A stretch of 64,000 bases of DNA from Hericium rajendrae (Eukaryota > Basidiomycota > Agaricomycetes > Russulales > Hericiaceae). Position 1 is the stretch's first letter; the number at the start of each line of letters is the position of its first letter. Made by a program: the position numbers and the translations under genes. Shown piece after piece: positions 44,640-55,636 of the stretch. The DNA is taken from contig CM065883.1 in the NCBI GenBank assembly GCA_033439255.1, forward strand, positions 1,922,001 to 1,986,000, in the 5' to 3' direction. The notes under the pieces were generated by a model, which made no database searches, was not told the DNA's origin, and was given only the letters and a program-made list of their open reading frames with translations.

Positions 44640-47042
44640 TTAGTCACCGTATTCCATATACCCGTCCAAGCCTCGGAACACGCACCTTAGCATATCCCGC
44701 GCAAAGACAATCTGCGAGAACACCTTCTCCACATCCGTCACCTCGAACAGCCGAAGCCGCATGCGGTCCTTATCCTTGCTCTGCGTGGGCGGTGCCTCGT
44801 ACTTCGCATCGCCGTGCAGCGGCGCGGCATACTCTAGGTCGCCGTCGTTGACCGCCCAGAGTACGCGTCCTGGCGGATACAGGTGCGCCATCGTCATGTT
44901 CGCCTCGAGCGTCTTGCGAATGGACAGGAACTGCGGTGTCGTCAGGACAAGAGCGCGCAGATGCGAGGAAGCGGACGCACCCAGGTGGGATCGTCAGCCT
45001 TCCCGAAACCCGTCTTCCATTTGAGCGCCTTGCGGGTGATGGCGCTGTATCCCTCCTCTTTGTTGTTCGAGTTGGAGTCGCAGAGCCAGTGCGCCGCGCG
45101 GTTCATGTCGCGGATGGAGCCGAGAGAGAGGCGGGAGACGACATCGTGCGAGTAGACGAAGGATGTGATCATGTTGGCGGCGAGGGCACTTAAGCGGGCG
45201 TCGGCGATGCAGCTGTGGATGGAAGTCAGCATGCATGGTAAGGACAGTGGAATGTACGCACGGCGGAGCGATGCAGTAGACCGAGACGCGTCGGCCGGCG
45301 GGAAGCCCGCTGGAACGCACGGTTGCGCATGTCTTGGGATCTGCCCACATCATGGCAAGAAGGGCCGCAACGCCTGCTCCGAGACTATGCCCGGACATCA
45401 CCAGCTCTGCAAAACGTCAGTTTCATTTCAAGTGGAGTAGATGAGCACGCACCGAATCCGGGGTTCTTCTTCAGCGCCTCCTTCACTGCGACATAGACCG
45501 GCTTGCCGGGCGTCCCCATCGCGCGTGCCATCTTCAGCATCCCGCCGTGCACATGATACCGCGACACGCCCGTGAAAGACGCGATGGACATGAACGACGC
45601 AGTGCGCATCCGGGTGGCCTTGAGCGACTGTGCAGACGGCATCTGCGGGAACGGCAGCATGCCGGGCATGCCCTCCGTCCCGTCCTTCTCATCCTCCTCC
45701 GCCTGCTCCGCGGCTGCATCCGGCTCTGGGTCGTGCGCGCTCGCGGGCTCGAACTCCTCCGGGTCGCACGTGAGGTCGACGGCAATCTCGTTGAGGGACA
45801 TGGTGCCGCGGAAGACGAGCACGATTTGGCGGCGCGCGTGGTCGGTGAGGACCCAGAAGCGCGGCATGTGCTCTTGGTCGCTGAGCACGGCGGATATGGG
45901 ATGCTCGTCGGCGTGTGCGCGCGTTGCGTTGAGAAAGATCTCGCGGTCGTGGCGGCCGAGGAGGATGTCCCACCATGAGTAGCTGGGCTGGGGCTCAGTG
46001 TTCGGTGTGGAGGAGCCAGGGTCGATCTTGTTCGCCTCGACCTCGGAGGCATCAACGGCGCGCGTGAGGGTATCTTGCTCTGCCTTGTTGTCGGATGGCC
46101 TGAATGCGGAAGGTTTGGCGTCGGGAGTCGGAGAAACGCCGAAGAAGAGAAGGGATGCGCCGCCGTAACCGGCGAGAACCATCTTGGAAAGGCGGCGGAA
46201 TGTATGCTTGAGCTCTTTGTTGGACATGCGAAGCGGTTTTGCTGCGGCTGATTTGGGTTTGGCGCGCATGGGACGGCCGTTGACCTTGATGGAGGGCACC
46301 GCGCCGCCTACTTCGGTAATATCTGCAGTGATGATCTGGCCCTTGTTGCCAGAGAATATGGTATCAGACGTGACGCTGATGCGCGACTCGGTGCGCTGGT
46401 GTCGCCAGACTCCGTCGTCGTCGTCGTCGGTTTCGTCGTGGAATGGGATTTCGCGAAGGTGCTTCATCCATTTCTTGACCTGCCAGTCGTGCGTGACGCC
46501 TTGTAGTGCCCCCCACGCGACGAGCGCCTGGGCGACCTGCATGACACCGTAGCGCTCCGCCGGGAGGTGTTCCTGCAATGCGGGCTCATTCCATTCGCGG
46601 CGAACGAGCGTGATGAATGAAGCAAGCGAGAAAGAGGCTTCGTCGCTGCCAGGAAAGATAGCCCCGAGCGCATTCATGGAGCTATATGCGGCCACGATAG
46701 ACGCTGAGGTAAGGCTCTCGCCGAGGAGGATGGGGAGCAGTGCGAGCTGCTCCACAGCTGTAATGGCAGAGGCGACTGCGTTCTCGAATATATCGCCCGC
46801 ACCGAGTCGGCCACCGAAGAGGGCATAGTCGAACGCGGAGCCCGTCAAGCCTGCTGCAGACGAGGCGATTCCTCGAGTGATACCAAACTGCAAGCATGTG
46901 AATATCGCAAGGCACATACGACTTGGTTACTTGAAAGACTCACACCGAGTTTGGTGCCCGCTTTGGCTGCTCCGAAACCAAATGACGATGCGGCCGACGC
47001 ATAGTCGATACCTAGACGTGCGTATTTGTCTAGAAAGCTCAT
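44640..47042 (-). CDS. Class 3 lipase, sn1-specific diacylglycerol lipase-like
   Basis: Alpha/beta-hydrolase of the Lipase_3 family, probably acting on diacylglycerol at membranes. Start MSFLDKYARLGIDYASAA at 47042, then after an intron FGITRGIASSAAGLTGSAFDYA and a long N-terminal region with several hydrophobic stretches (LALLPILLGESLTSASIVAAY). The catalytic part begins DHARRQIVLVFRGTMSLNEIAVDLTCD, has HGGMLKMA, and the nucleophile elbow LVMSGHSLGAGVAALLAM (Ser in GHSLG). AFSYVHSHDVVSRLSLGS follows (candidate acid, Asp in SHDVV), and near the C-terminus VTDVEKVFSQIVFARDMLR. The acidic loop between FEPASAHDPEPD and KATRMR is a disordered insertion. End MEYGD at 44640. Confidence 0.92.
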
Positions 47043-47430
47043 GGTCAGAGTTAAAGCCGTACCATTGGAATCACGCGCAACTTGGTGGTGTATCGTGAGC
47101 GTTGAATGGGACGTCCCTGGTTACTTATTGGGTTTAGTGAATTATGTAATAATTTATGTTCAATGACAAGCGCTTGTCAAGGTGATTCGCTATATTCCCT
47201 GCATAAACATAAATGCCAGCGGCTGGCATTCGCTCCCGATATCTTCACTAAGGTTTCTTATTCACGTCAACATGGATCCATAGTTCACGATATCTAGCAG
47301 GCAGGCTGTGCGCACTTTGAGGTTCCGGCGTAGACGTCTGACGGTGCTCAACAGACGAAATGGATGCTCTATCTATCGCGTATGCCGTCATTATACTCCC
47401 GAATTCGAGCGTCCTGACCATGCTTCCAGG

Positions 47431-49266
47431 ATGATCTCTGATTTCTTTCATCCAAATGTCGGAGGTGTGGAGAATCACATATACATGCTCAGTACGAATC
47501 TGACACGCAGAGGGCATAAGGTGCGTAATTCCGTTAGATGTATGAAACGACCACTGACGTCCACCAGGTGATTGTCATTACGCATAGCCACCCTCCAGAT
47601 CGCGTTGGCGTCCGTTGGCTCTTACCATCCCTCAAAGTATACTATATCCCGTTCCCGACTCTGGTCTCGTCAGCCACCCTCCCCAATTTCTTCACCTTTC
47701 TGCCTTACCTCCGCTCGATCGTTCTTCGCGAGGGAATCAATCTAATCCACTCCCATGCCAGTCTGTCATCTCTGGGACATGAGGGCATCCTGCATGCTCA
47801 TCTAATGGGCGTTCACACCGTCTTTACCGACCACAGTCTATTCGGTTTTGCTGATGCTGCGAGTATTCTGACAAATAAACTCCTTGAAGCTACCATGAGA
47901 AATGTAGATGCCGCTATCTGTGTCTCACATACAGGGTAAATATTCTCAACATATTCAACCTTCTGATCCTAATGTTGACCATCTATCAGGAGGGAGAATA
48001 CCGTGCTGAGAGCCAGGCTGCCGCCGGAGAAAGTCTATGTTATACCCAACGCCATAGTTGCAGACCAATTCAAGCCGGCTGCTGCACCACCAGTTTCAGA
48101 GACAAGTGAGAAACCCATCTAGAAATCAAGAAGCTGCGAGTTGATTCTTTTTGACTAGTCACGATCGTAGTGGTCTCCCGCCTCGCTTACCGCAAGGGTA
48201 TCGACCTTCTTGTGGCGACTGCCCCCCGAATTTGTGCTGCCTTTCCTGACGTGCAATTCGTCGTTGGTGAGAGGCATGCTACTCTACAGTGGGAGTGCTG
48301 CTGACCGCGGGAGCTAGGTGGTGATGGCCCAAAGTTGATCGACCTTTTACAGATGAGGGAGAAGCATTTTCTTCAAGACAGAATCGAGGTCCTCGGCCCC
48401 ATTCGACATCGGGATGTCCGCAGTGTGAGAACACGTCCCTCCATTTCAGTTGTGCGCGATATGTTCCAGGCTTACATTGTAAACGATTTCTAGGTTCTGA
48501 CGCAAGGTTCAATTTTTTTGAACACATCTTTGACGGAATCGTTCGGCATTGCGATCCTCGAAGCTGCTTGCGCAGGTCTATACGTTGTATCAACCCGGGT
48601 GGGCGGGGTTCCAGAAATCTTACCGGAAGACATGATCTCGTTTGCAAATCCTACTGAAGAGGGTGAGTGACTCTCGACATGAGATTACAAGTATGTCTGG
48701 CTGATGCTGCCAAAATCAAGACGTATTCAGAGCGCTGTCAGAGGCAATCGAGATTGTTCGTCAAGGCAAGCACGACCCATGGCGTGCGCATGAGCGAATC
48801 AAGGGTTTCTACGACTGGGGATTGATCGCTGAACGCACGGAGGTTGTTTATCGGGAAGCGATGACGTCCGAGCAACAGGATCTCTGGACCAGGATTCAAC
48901 GGTATGCGTTGCTGTTCATCGGCGGGTCCGATCTCATTATTCTATCCTCAGGACCATGCAGTTGGGCCGGTTCTCTGGGCCAATCTTTACAATCATCTTG
49001 ATCGTGGATTGTTTGTTCTTTTTGCTGTTGGAGTGGTGGATGCCACGAGAAGAGATCGATTATGTGGAGAGGCATTGGGATCAACGCCGGTTTCTTCAGG
49101 TAGAATCAAATCCATCTGTCTGTACTTCGTCTTATATCTTCTATAGCTCACAGGAAACATCGAAAAGCGGTTAGATACAGCTACCACTGCATCGAAATCT
49201 GCCGACAAAGTTGACGATCCGCAAGACGTGCGCCGGCGCCGAGCCCGAGTAGCAGATGCGCCGTGA
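47431..49266 (+). CDS. GPI3: Phosphatidylinositol N-acetylglucosaminyltransferase catalytic subunit (PIG-A/Gpi3)
   Basis: Transfers GlcNAc from UDP-GlcNAc to phosphatidylinositol on the cytosolic face of the ER, the first step of GPI-anchor synthesis. Family blocks: [105 protein letters not shown]. The GT4 nucleotide-binding E-x7-E is in [23 protein letters not shown]-terminal membrane segment, [20 protein letters not shown], precedes a basic tail ending at 49266. About seven exons. Start: ATG 47431 directly precedes the first strand; related proteins have several more residues, so a short upstream exon is possible. Confidence 0.93.
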
Positions 49267-49774
49267 CTGTGAATGCCTCGTAAGTAGACGACCATTCATC
49301 GGGTGCCTCGGGCAATCATAGGGCATGTTTCTTAGATCCATTATCTGACACTTAATTTTATGTTCAAGGGTCATTTTGAGCGTATGTCGACGTCTTGCCA
49401 CCTTACTGCTCAAGCCCACCGAACCGGCCATATCAATGTCCCAGATTCCTTGCAGCCATACATTCTCAATTTCGGGACATGCCAAGTCAGCATACAGTCA
49501 GCGAACATGGTCGGAGTTCCTCCGCAGCATTCAATGCTAATGTCGCAGGCCAGCGAGTAACATTGCGACAACCTCTGGCATGCCAACTGCCGTTTCTTCC
49601 TGCATCGTCGGCGCCGAAAACATCCGGAGTTGCTGAGCAGAACAGCATTGAAGCTCATGAGATATAAACGTGACCTCTTTGCGGGTCTTCGATGAATGTG
49701 TCAACCCCTGGCCATATAGGCCATTCTTGTCGTCTAGATACCCCATCGCTACCATGCGCGTATGCTAACAACGA
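49267..49774. other. Intergenic region, no gene seen
   Basis: About 500 bp between GPI3 and the membrane protein paralogue. No supported feature; likely promoter of the latter. Confidence 0.4.
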
Positions 49775-50833
49775 ATGGGATCGACTGCTGAGCACGCGAA
49801 TTTCCCCACCACTTCTTCCTCCGCCATTTCTTCTGCCGATACACCGTCATTTTTTCAGCAATTACGGCCTATCTTGCCATATATCTGCATCGGATCCATC
49901 TCTATCATTCTAATCGCTACAGCCCTTTTAATCCACTTCGTTTGCAACCCGCTTCGACAGCGTCGTCCTTCAAAGCGTTCTCCACCGCGCGATCTTATTC
50001 TCCCAACGATCCTTTTGAACAGGTGCAGCGCCGATTCCTTTCCATCGCAGATCAAAGCGCCCCCTCGGTCTTTGTCGCAATTGTTCGGGGAGCGTCGGCG
50101 GTTGCATCAGTCGATGGATTTTGTTTGTCAGGGTGCTAGGCGTTCATTGTCGCGGCAGAAGCTACCTTCAGCGACTACACCACCCTCCCAGGAGGAGGGG
50201 AAGGACCGAAGTTTATCTCCATTCAGAATCCTGAGGAGTCAACGTCTCAGCGACGAACCGCGAGGCTCACGGTACTCGACCGGCCTCTCCGACTCCTTTG
50301 AGATCATTTCCGACCGCGCTGTCAGCGTAGCCATCGCATCGGAGGTCTCAACGTCGGAGCTGCAAGCCATTCTCGAGGAGGCCATGGCTGAGCCAGTGGC
50401 CTCTCTCCATATTCCACCTCCTTGTATACACTTCCCTTCTCCACCTGACGACCTTCGGCTTCACACGGCCTTCACACCAGAGCTCCTCCCTGTCGACCCG
50501 ACTTTGTTGATGCCGCCGCCTGCGGTGCACCAGAGCCACTTAGACCACCGCCGTGCGGCGTCAGAGCCAGAATTTAGGGATACACTTGGAACGCCTTTAT
50601 TCCAAAGGCATTATTCGACGGAAGAATCCATTTGGCGGGAGTATTTCAAGCCGCCGGGCGGCGAAAACTGGGCTGACGCGTTGAGCGTGTCAATGGAAGT
50701 GTCCAGTCGAGGTATAGGTGAGGGCATTGAGTGCCGAGAAGAGTGTAATGGTGCAGGACATGATGATGTGGGGGAGCGGCACCAGTCTGTTGCTTCGTGG
50801 GTTGCGGGACGCCGACAGGGTCGGGTCCGATGA
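49775..50833 (+). CDS. Intronless single-pass membrane protein of unknown function, paralogue 2
   Basis: 352 residues in one exon. N-terminal Ser/Thr-rich stretch, then one hydrophobic helix (ILPYICIGSISIILIATALL at about residues 33-55), and a basic juxtamembrane segment RQRRPSKRSPPR. It shares with the gene at 41579 the two blocks PPRDLILPTIL and QSMDFVCQGARRSLS, at the same distance after the membrane helix, plus overall architecture. The rest is Ser/Pro-rich and largely disordered. The tail ends in a charged region (WVAGRRQGRVR). No known domain. Confidence 0.78.
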   Translation: MGSTAEHANFPTTSSSAISSADTPSFFQQLRPILPYICIGSISIILIATALLIHFVCNPLRQRRPSKRSPPRDLILPTILLNRCSADSFPSQIKAPPRSLSQLFGERRRLHQSMDFVCQGARRSLSRQKLPSATTPPSQEEGKDRSLSPFRILRSQRLSDEPRGSRYSTGLSDSFEIISDRAVSVAIASEVSTSELQAILEEAMAEPVASLHIPPPCIHFPSPPDDLRLHTAFTPELLPVDPTLLMPPPAVHQSHLDHRRAASEPEFRDTLGTPLFQRHYSTEESIWREYFKPPGGENWADALSVSMEVSSRGIGEGIECREECNGAGHDDVGERHQSVASWVAGRRQGRVR

Positions 50834-51691
50834 AGTGGTAGACTGCAATGGACTTTTCGGGAGCATGGACCTTTTGTATTCACTATGAGACTCTGACAGT
50901 GACAGATTGGCAGTGCCCTGTATGTGTTCCCCGTTGTCTTCGTGGACTGTTATTTGTATCATTACACGGTGTTCGACTGCGAGGACCGTGTACGAACTTT
51001 GACTTTATCCTAGATGCTAGACAACATTGGAGAACAGACAAAATAAGGGCTTGGTGTTCATCAGTTCTGCCTCTGTCCCCTCATCTGGAGTGGAAGACTG
51101 GAGCTAATGGGCAAGATCCTTCGGGTCATTTTGGTGAAAATATTCTTGACAACTCGTGCAGTATCACTTTTGGCCTATGTTCCTCTATTATAAGTACTGT
51201 AGCTGAGCCTGTCATATCAGCAAAAAAAATGTACATGGAATGAGGACGCGACCAATGCGACTGTTATAAGCCATGCAGCACACCGTCACTTCCCTCGATG
51301 GTTAGAGGCGTACGTTTAGCAGCTGCTGATGCCATGCGCCAGGCATCCACCGAGCTCAAACTAAACGGAGCGCAGATCTCTCGGTGTTTCAATCATAGAT
51401 TCGTCGCAGATTGGGAGAGTGACGGCAGTCAAAGTTCTTGGATCTGCAATAAGCTGACTTACCAAAGCGGACGAGTGGTCAGCGGCCAGTTTGAAGTGAT
51501 CCGCGTGCGAAACGGATAAGTCAATTATCATGATCAAGGGCTTGTGCGAAACGAGCTAAAAGCGGTAAAATACAGATGGGTTCTAATGAGCAGCAAAGCC
51601 CTGTCAAACTAGAGGACAAAGGCATTTCGGAGGTCAGCATAACTTCGGAGAAAAGCTGGAACAGCGGCACTTGCATAATGTCTTCATGATC
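50834..51691. other. Intergenic region, no gene seen
   Basis: About 860 bp between two convergent stop codons. A 131-codon plus-strand frame from 50848 begins inside the tail of the previous gene and carries no motif. Confidence 0.4.
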
Positions 51692-52111
51692 CTAATGCTG
51701 CATTGCCTCTCCCTCCTTCCCAGTCTTGGACAACTCAGCCCTGTGGCGAACATATAAATCCTAGCAAAGATACCCCACGACGCTGCCGCACGCACCTCAG
51801 CTGCACGCTAAACTCCTCCTCAACGTCATCGTCATCCCAGTTATCCTCCCAGAGCTTGTCGCCCCCTGATTTCGCAGCTCCCGGAGCTGCGCCGCCGAGA
51901 TGTGCAACGTCTGTCTGGGAGTCATCCCAGTCTATGGGCAACTACAGTGTCAGCATATAGAAAGGCAGTCGGGGCAAGATAACTGACCTTGGACTTCGAA
52001 TTCCTCGAACTCATCATCTTCCTCCAAAACTCCCAATTGAGGTTGCGTTTCTTCCGCCGGAGTCGCAACGGGAAGTGCTTTCTCTGTCGAAGAAGAGGTA
52101 TTTGCAGACAT
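51692..52111 (-). CDS. SEM1: 26S proteasome subunit Sem1/Dss1
   Basis: Small acidic, mostly disordered protein of the proteasome lid, also found in TREX-2 and BRCA2-type complexes. Exons on the minus strand: 51988-52111, 51796-51931 and 51692-51740, total 309 nt, 102 residues. The two family blocks are LEEDDEFEEFEVQDWDDSQ and DKLWEDNWDDDDVEEEFSVQL (acidic patches with the conserved W and F), then the C-terminal helix RAELSKTGKEGEAMQH. The splice junctions interrupt the codons of D in VQDWD and R in QLRAEL and restore them exactly. The Gly/Ala/Pro linker AHLGGAAPGAAKSGG makes it somewhat longer than yeast Sem1. Confidence 0.94.
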
Positions 52112-52494
52112 GCTGATTGACTACGTGGTTGTATACAAGCAAGAGTGAAGAGTTGAGTGGAAGGACGCGCGTCGGAGACGCGTTCGAGGCGTGGGAACTT
52201 CAGACTTGCTGTAATTTCGAATTTTGCCGCCTTGTGGCAACGCCTTCAGCTGAATACGATTATTCTATTCATTTCCAAATTGCTTGCTCTAGTCTCTTAT
52301 TATCACACATCCTACATCAGAGGCGAATAAGCCAGGACATCCTGCCTCATCAACCTGTGAGTCTTTATTTCTGAATCTTTCGAATCTGAATCTTGTCCGA
52401 ATTCTCTTCGCCGACGTTAGATAGCATCATCATGACATACGCATGTCAACGAATCCTCCGCGTTGAGGGAGGACCTTCAAGTCTCGACAAAGTC
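52112..52494. other. Promoter region of SEM1 and 3' flank of the O-methyltransferase
   Basis: About 380 bp between the SEM1 start codon and the O-methyltransferase stop codon; both genes are on the minus strand. No further feature. Confidence 0.4.
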
Positions 52495-54335
52495 TCAATG
52501 TAGGCCCTTGAGTTTAAACTCAAGGACGAAGTTCTCTACACCCTCCCAAGGCTTCACAAGTTCAAGCCCGGCCTTATTTCTGTATTTATGGAACTAGTGA
52601 GTCCTCATCTTTCGTGTTTAGATACGGGAACGTACCCGATTTCTTTAAATTTTGATATCGTTCTCTCCTTCGCATTGAGGGCAGACATCATGTTAATGTC
52701 CTGCATATAAGGGCGCGAATTTCCAGCTCCGTATGTTGGCATCAGCGGTTTCGGTGCATCTGCCAACTCTCTGCTCGCAAGGCTTGGCAACACGTAGTCA
52801 TCTTTTGGCCATGGATCAAAGACATCGTAAATGAAGACCAAACTTAGGACACTCACGGACGAGGACGCGGCTCGTCGGCTTCATGGCTTTGCGGACATTC
52901 TCGAGAATGGTGACAGCATCGTGGTCGGGCCAATCGTGAATAACGTGCCTCAACTATGAATGGTAATGTCAGTCCTGATAAATTTCTCAAATATTTACTG
53001 CGGAGTACTAACGTAGTAGAAATCCGCCTCGCTCTCTGGCGACTGTTCCAGGAAATTGATGGGGATAAAGCTGATGCGGTTTTCCTTGAGCGCGGTGGGA
53101 TTGTTCTCTTCCCAGTACTACAAGTCCCGCAGGACAGTGCAACATCCGTAAGTCAGGACCCCGAGGAAGCACAGATGGCACGCACGAGTTTCGCTTGCTT
53201 CAACACATTTGGCATGTCCTGCAGGATAAACTGAAACTGGGGGTACATTTCGCACATCTTCAGAAAGATATGTCCGTAACCGCCGCCAACGTCACACCAC
53301 ACCGTGCCTTTCGGCAAGGTGTCCATGGGGAAGACTGAAAGCACATTGAGTAGGATCAAGGAGAGAATAGAAGAGGCGACATACAATCCCAGATGTGGCC
53401 GTAGCGATTGCTGGTCATTGCCCTGCTGAAGCGCTTCACCAAGATAAGTACCTTAGAGATTAGGTCTGTCTCCAAACTTACCTGTCGTTCCTCCGGCTAG
53501 ATGAACAGAATCGCGTGATTGAGCAACACGGATAGCCACGATAAACGGTAAACACACATGCTGCTCATACCAGTCGAACAATGTAGCATCCTTCATCTCG
53601 TGCCGGATGCCATAGGAAAATGGAGACTTCTTTGCATCATACGACGGCCCATATTCTGGGTCCACAAGTGCGTCGTAGAGATTGCTTTGTGCATACGCAA
53701 AGAACTCCTCGGACAGCATGCCCACGAAGTCCGCGATCGGCGACTCGGAGCGGAGCAGGAACGATAGACGCGAGTTCGCAAAAACGTCTTGCGAGACTGG
53801 GAGAGCTTGAGCACGCGTCCATTGCTGCCGAGCGGATCAGCGACTCACCCTCGCGGAAGGTGTGCTTCGTGGACAGGAGGCGTAGGATGCGCGTGAGCTT
53901 CTCGCTCTCGATCCCCGCCTTATTCGAGATCTCGCTGACATGCAGGCCCGTCGGGTACTGAAAAAGAATATCAGCGATATTCGAACGGACGGCGACCCGC
54001 AGGCACGCCGTCTCTAACGACTGAAGTGATTTCTATGATGTGTATTGTCAGTTTTGCACCTGAAGAAAGCTCTTCGCGCCACGTACGGCGAATAAAGTCG
54101 AGGGTGCCGGCACCAGCGTCGTACAAAGCTGCGTGCACGCGCTCTCTAGAACGCGCACATGCGCATGCAGGCCCTTCGGCCCAAGGGATTCGTCAGGCTC
54201 GTCGAGCGAGGGGAGGTCTCCCTGGCCTTCCTCATACGCAGCAATCGCGCCCTCCGTGGAACACGTGATGAGGGCGACGAGCTCGCGCAGCTCTGCGATC
54301 TTCTGGTCTTTGGTCTTGTTCGAAGTTTGCGACAT
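52495..54335 (-). CDS. S-adenosylmethionine-dependent O-methyltransferase (plant COMT/fungal OmtA type)
   Basis: Class I methyltransferase that methylates a hydroxyl group of a small aromatic or polyketide molecule. Start MSQTSNKTKDQKIAEL at 54335. The N-terminal dimerisation winged helix is visible as VRSNIADILFQYPTGLHVSEI and ESEKLTRILRLL. The SAM-binding loop is TVWCDVGGGYGHIFLKMCEM, followed by FQFILQDMPNVLKQA. The catalytic histidine is in LRHVIHDWPDHDAV. The C-terminus DINMMSALNAKERTISKFKEI splices (donor GTACGT, acceptor TACAG) to GNKAGLELVKPWEGVENFV and ends at 52495. About seven exons. No other biosynthetic genes lie beside it, so the substrate is unknown. Confidence 0.9.
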
Positions 54336-55636
54336 GATGGGCGGGGGATTCAGATATGTTGTGGATGAAAAGCGTCGGCTGTCTAGCAGCGCTATACACA
54401 AGTTTAAGCAAACAAACTGGACCCAATTGCTGGCCAAAATCTCGTTGAGGAGGTGCTGCGTTGAAGATCTGTTTGCTTCCGTTGCAGATATGACGATGGT
54501 CCGCGCAGTCTCACAACTGCCGCGCCCGTAGCTGCTTGTCAGCGTGCCTGACACGAACCTCGCTATTTACATCGCCCTTGCGCCGGGTATGAAGAGGTAA
54601 TCCCACTGCGGTTGCGCAAATATTCTCCCACTTTCTCGAACTTGAGCTAATGTTGACCGCGGTATGGAAACTCAGATGAATCGTTGGGAAAATCAGCATG
54701 ATGATCAAGTACCAGCCAAAACGATCGATGAAATTGAACCTCACGCTCAGTGCTTCCGCCGGCAACTCCTATTGATCGGTTGTGTGCCGGAGGATGTGTT
54801 CATGGTCAATTCAATGACAAATATTGTCTTCGCGTATCCCTCCCTCCCCTCATGTTAAATAATGAATTCGATCTGCCTCCGTTCAGCCCACCTATAAACC
54901 TATTACCGTATCGTTGTCGACAACGACAACTCGAAATTCGTTTGAACGACGCGGTTTTCCTTCCATATCTTTGCTTTTCTGACTGTATAGGAACTTCTCC
55001 GTCTATCACCACGAGTGTGCCTAACAGTTATCTATCATCGCTACCCGGGTCATGTGGGTGGTGACTTAACTGACATCTGCATCTCGTTGAACATTCAGAT
55101 CTTTGCGATGCTTCCATGTCTCGTAGGCATGTACGCGCTTTGCACGCAAGTACTTAGTATGTGAGCAAGATGTCGTGCAGTATGCTTAGCAACGATCTCG
55201 CGTTATCTACTTCGTATCTTTCTACATCCTCCGATTCGTCTCGAGAGAAAGGGAAGGGGTGCAAGGTGGGTCAATTCTCTCCGCTTGGAAGTCAAGTTTT
55301 GATCAACTATTTCAGGGTTGTAAAGTGCACAATGTATGCTACTGAGAAGCCAGGCTAATATCGATGCAGACCGCATTCTCCATCAACGTCACTATCTACG
55401 TGGCCAATCGACCTTTTTAAAGCTATGTTCTACGTCTCTACTCTAATTACATGAAGATTCACAAACCATCGCAATCAAGATATCCATGCTTTCGCTCAAC
55501 CTGGCCAAAGGTTGTCAGCCTCCAGCCCGTGTCCGAATGGCAGCCTCCCGCTCGCCTGCCTCCTTGTGAATTTCTACTTATTCCAGTCATCTCGACACTC
55601 AAGTACTTGCACTTCACAACATTATTATTTTGAAAC
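54336..55636. other. Intergenic region, no gene seen
   Basis: About 1.3 kb with only short frames. Probably carries the promoters of the flanking divergent genes. Confidence 0.4.

Noticed and set aside
52495-54335. O-methyltransferase as marker of a secondary-metabolite cluster
   Set aside because: Neighbours are SEM1 and an unrelated disordered protein; no synthase, P450 or transporter lies nearby.
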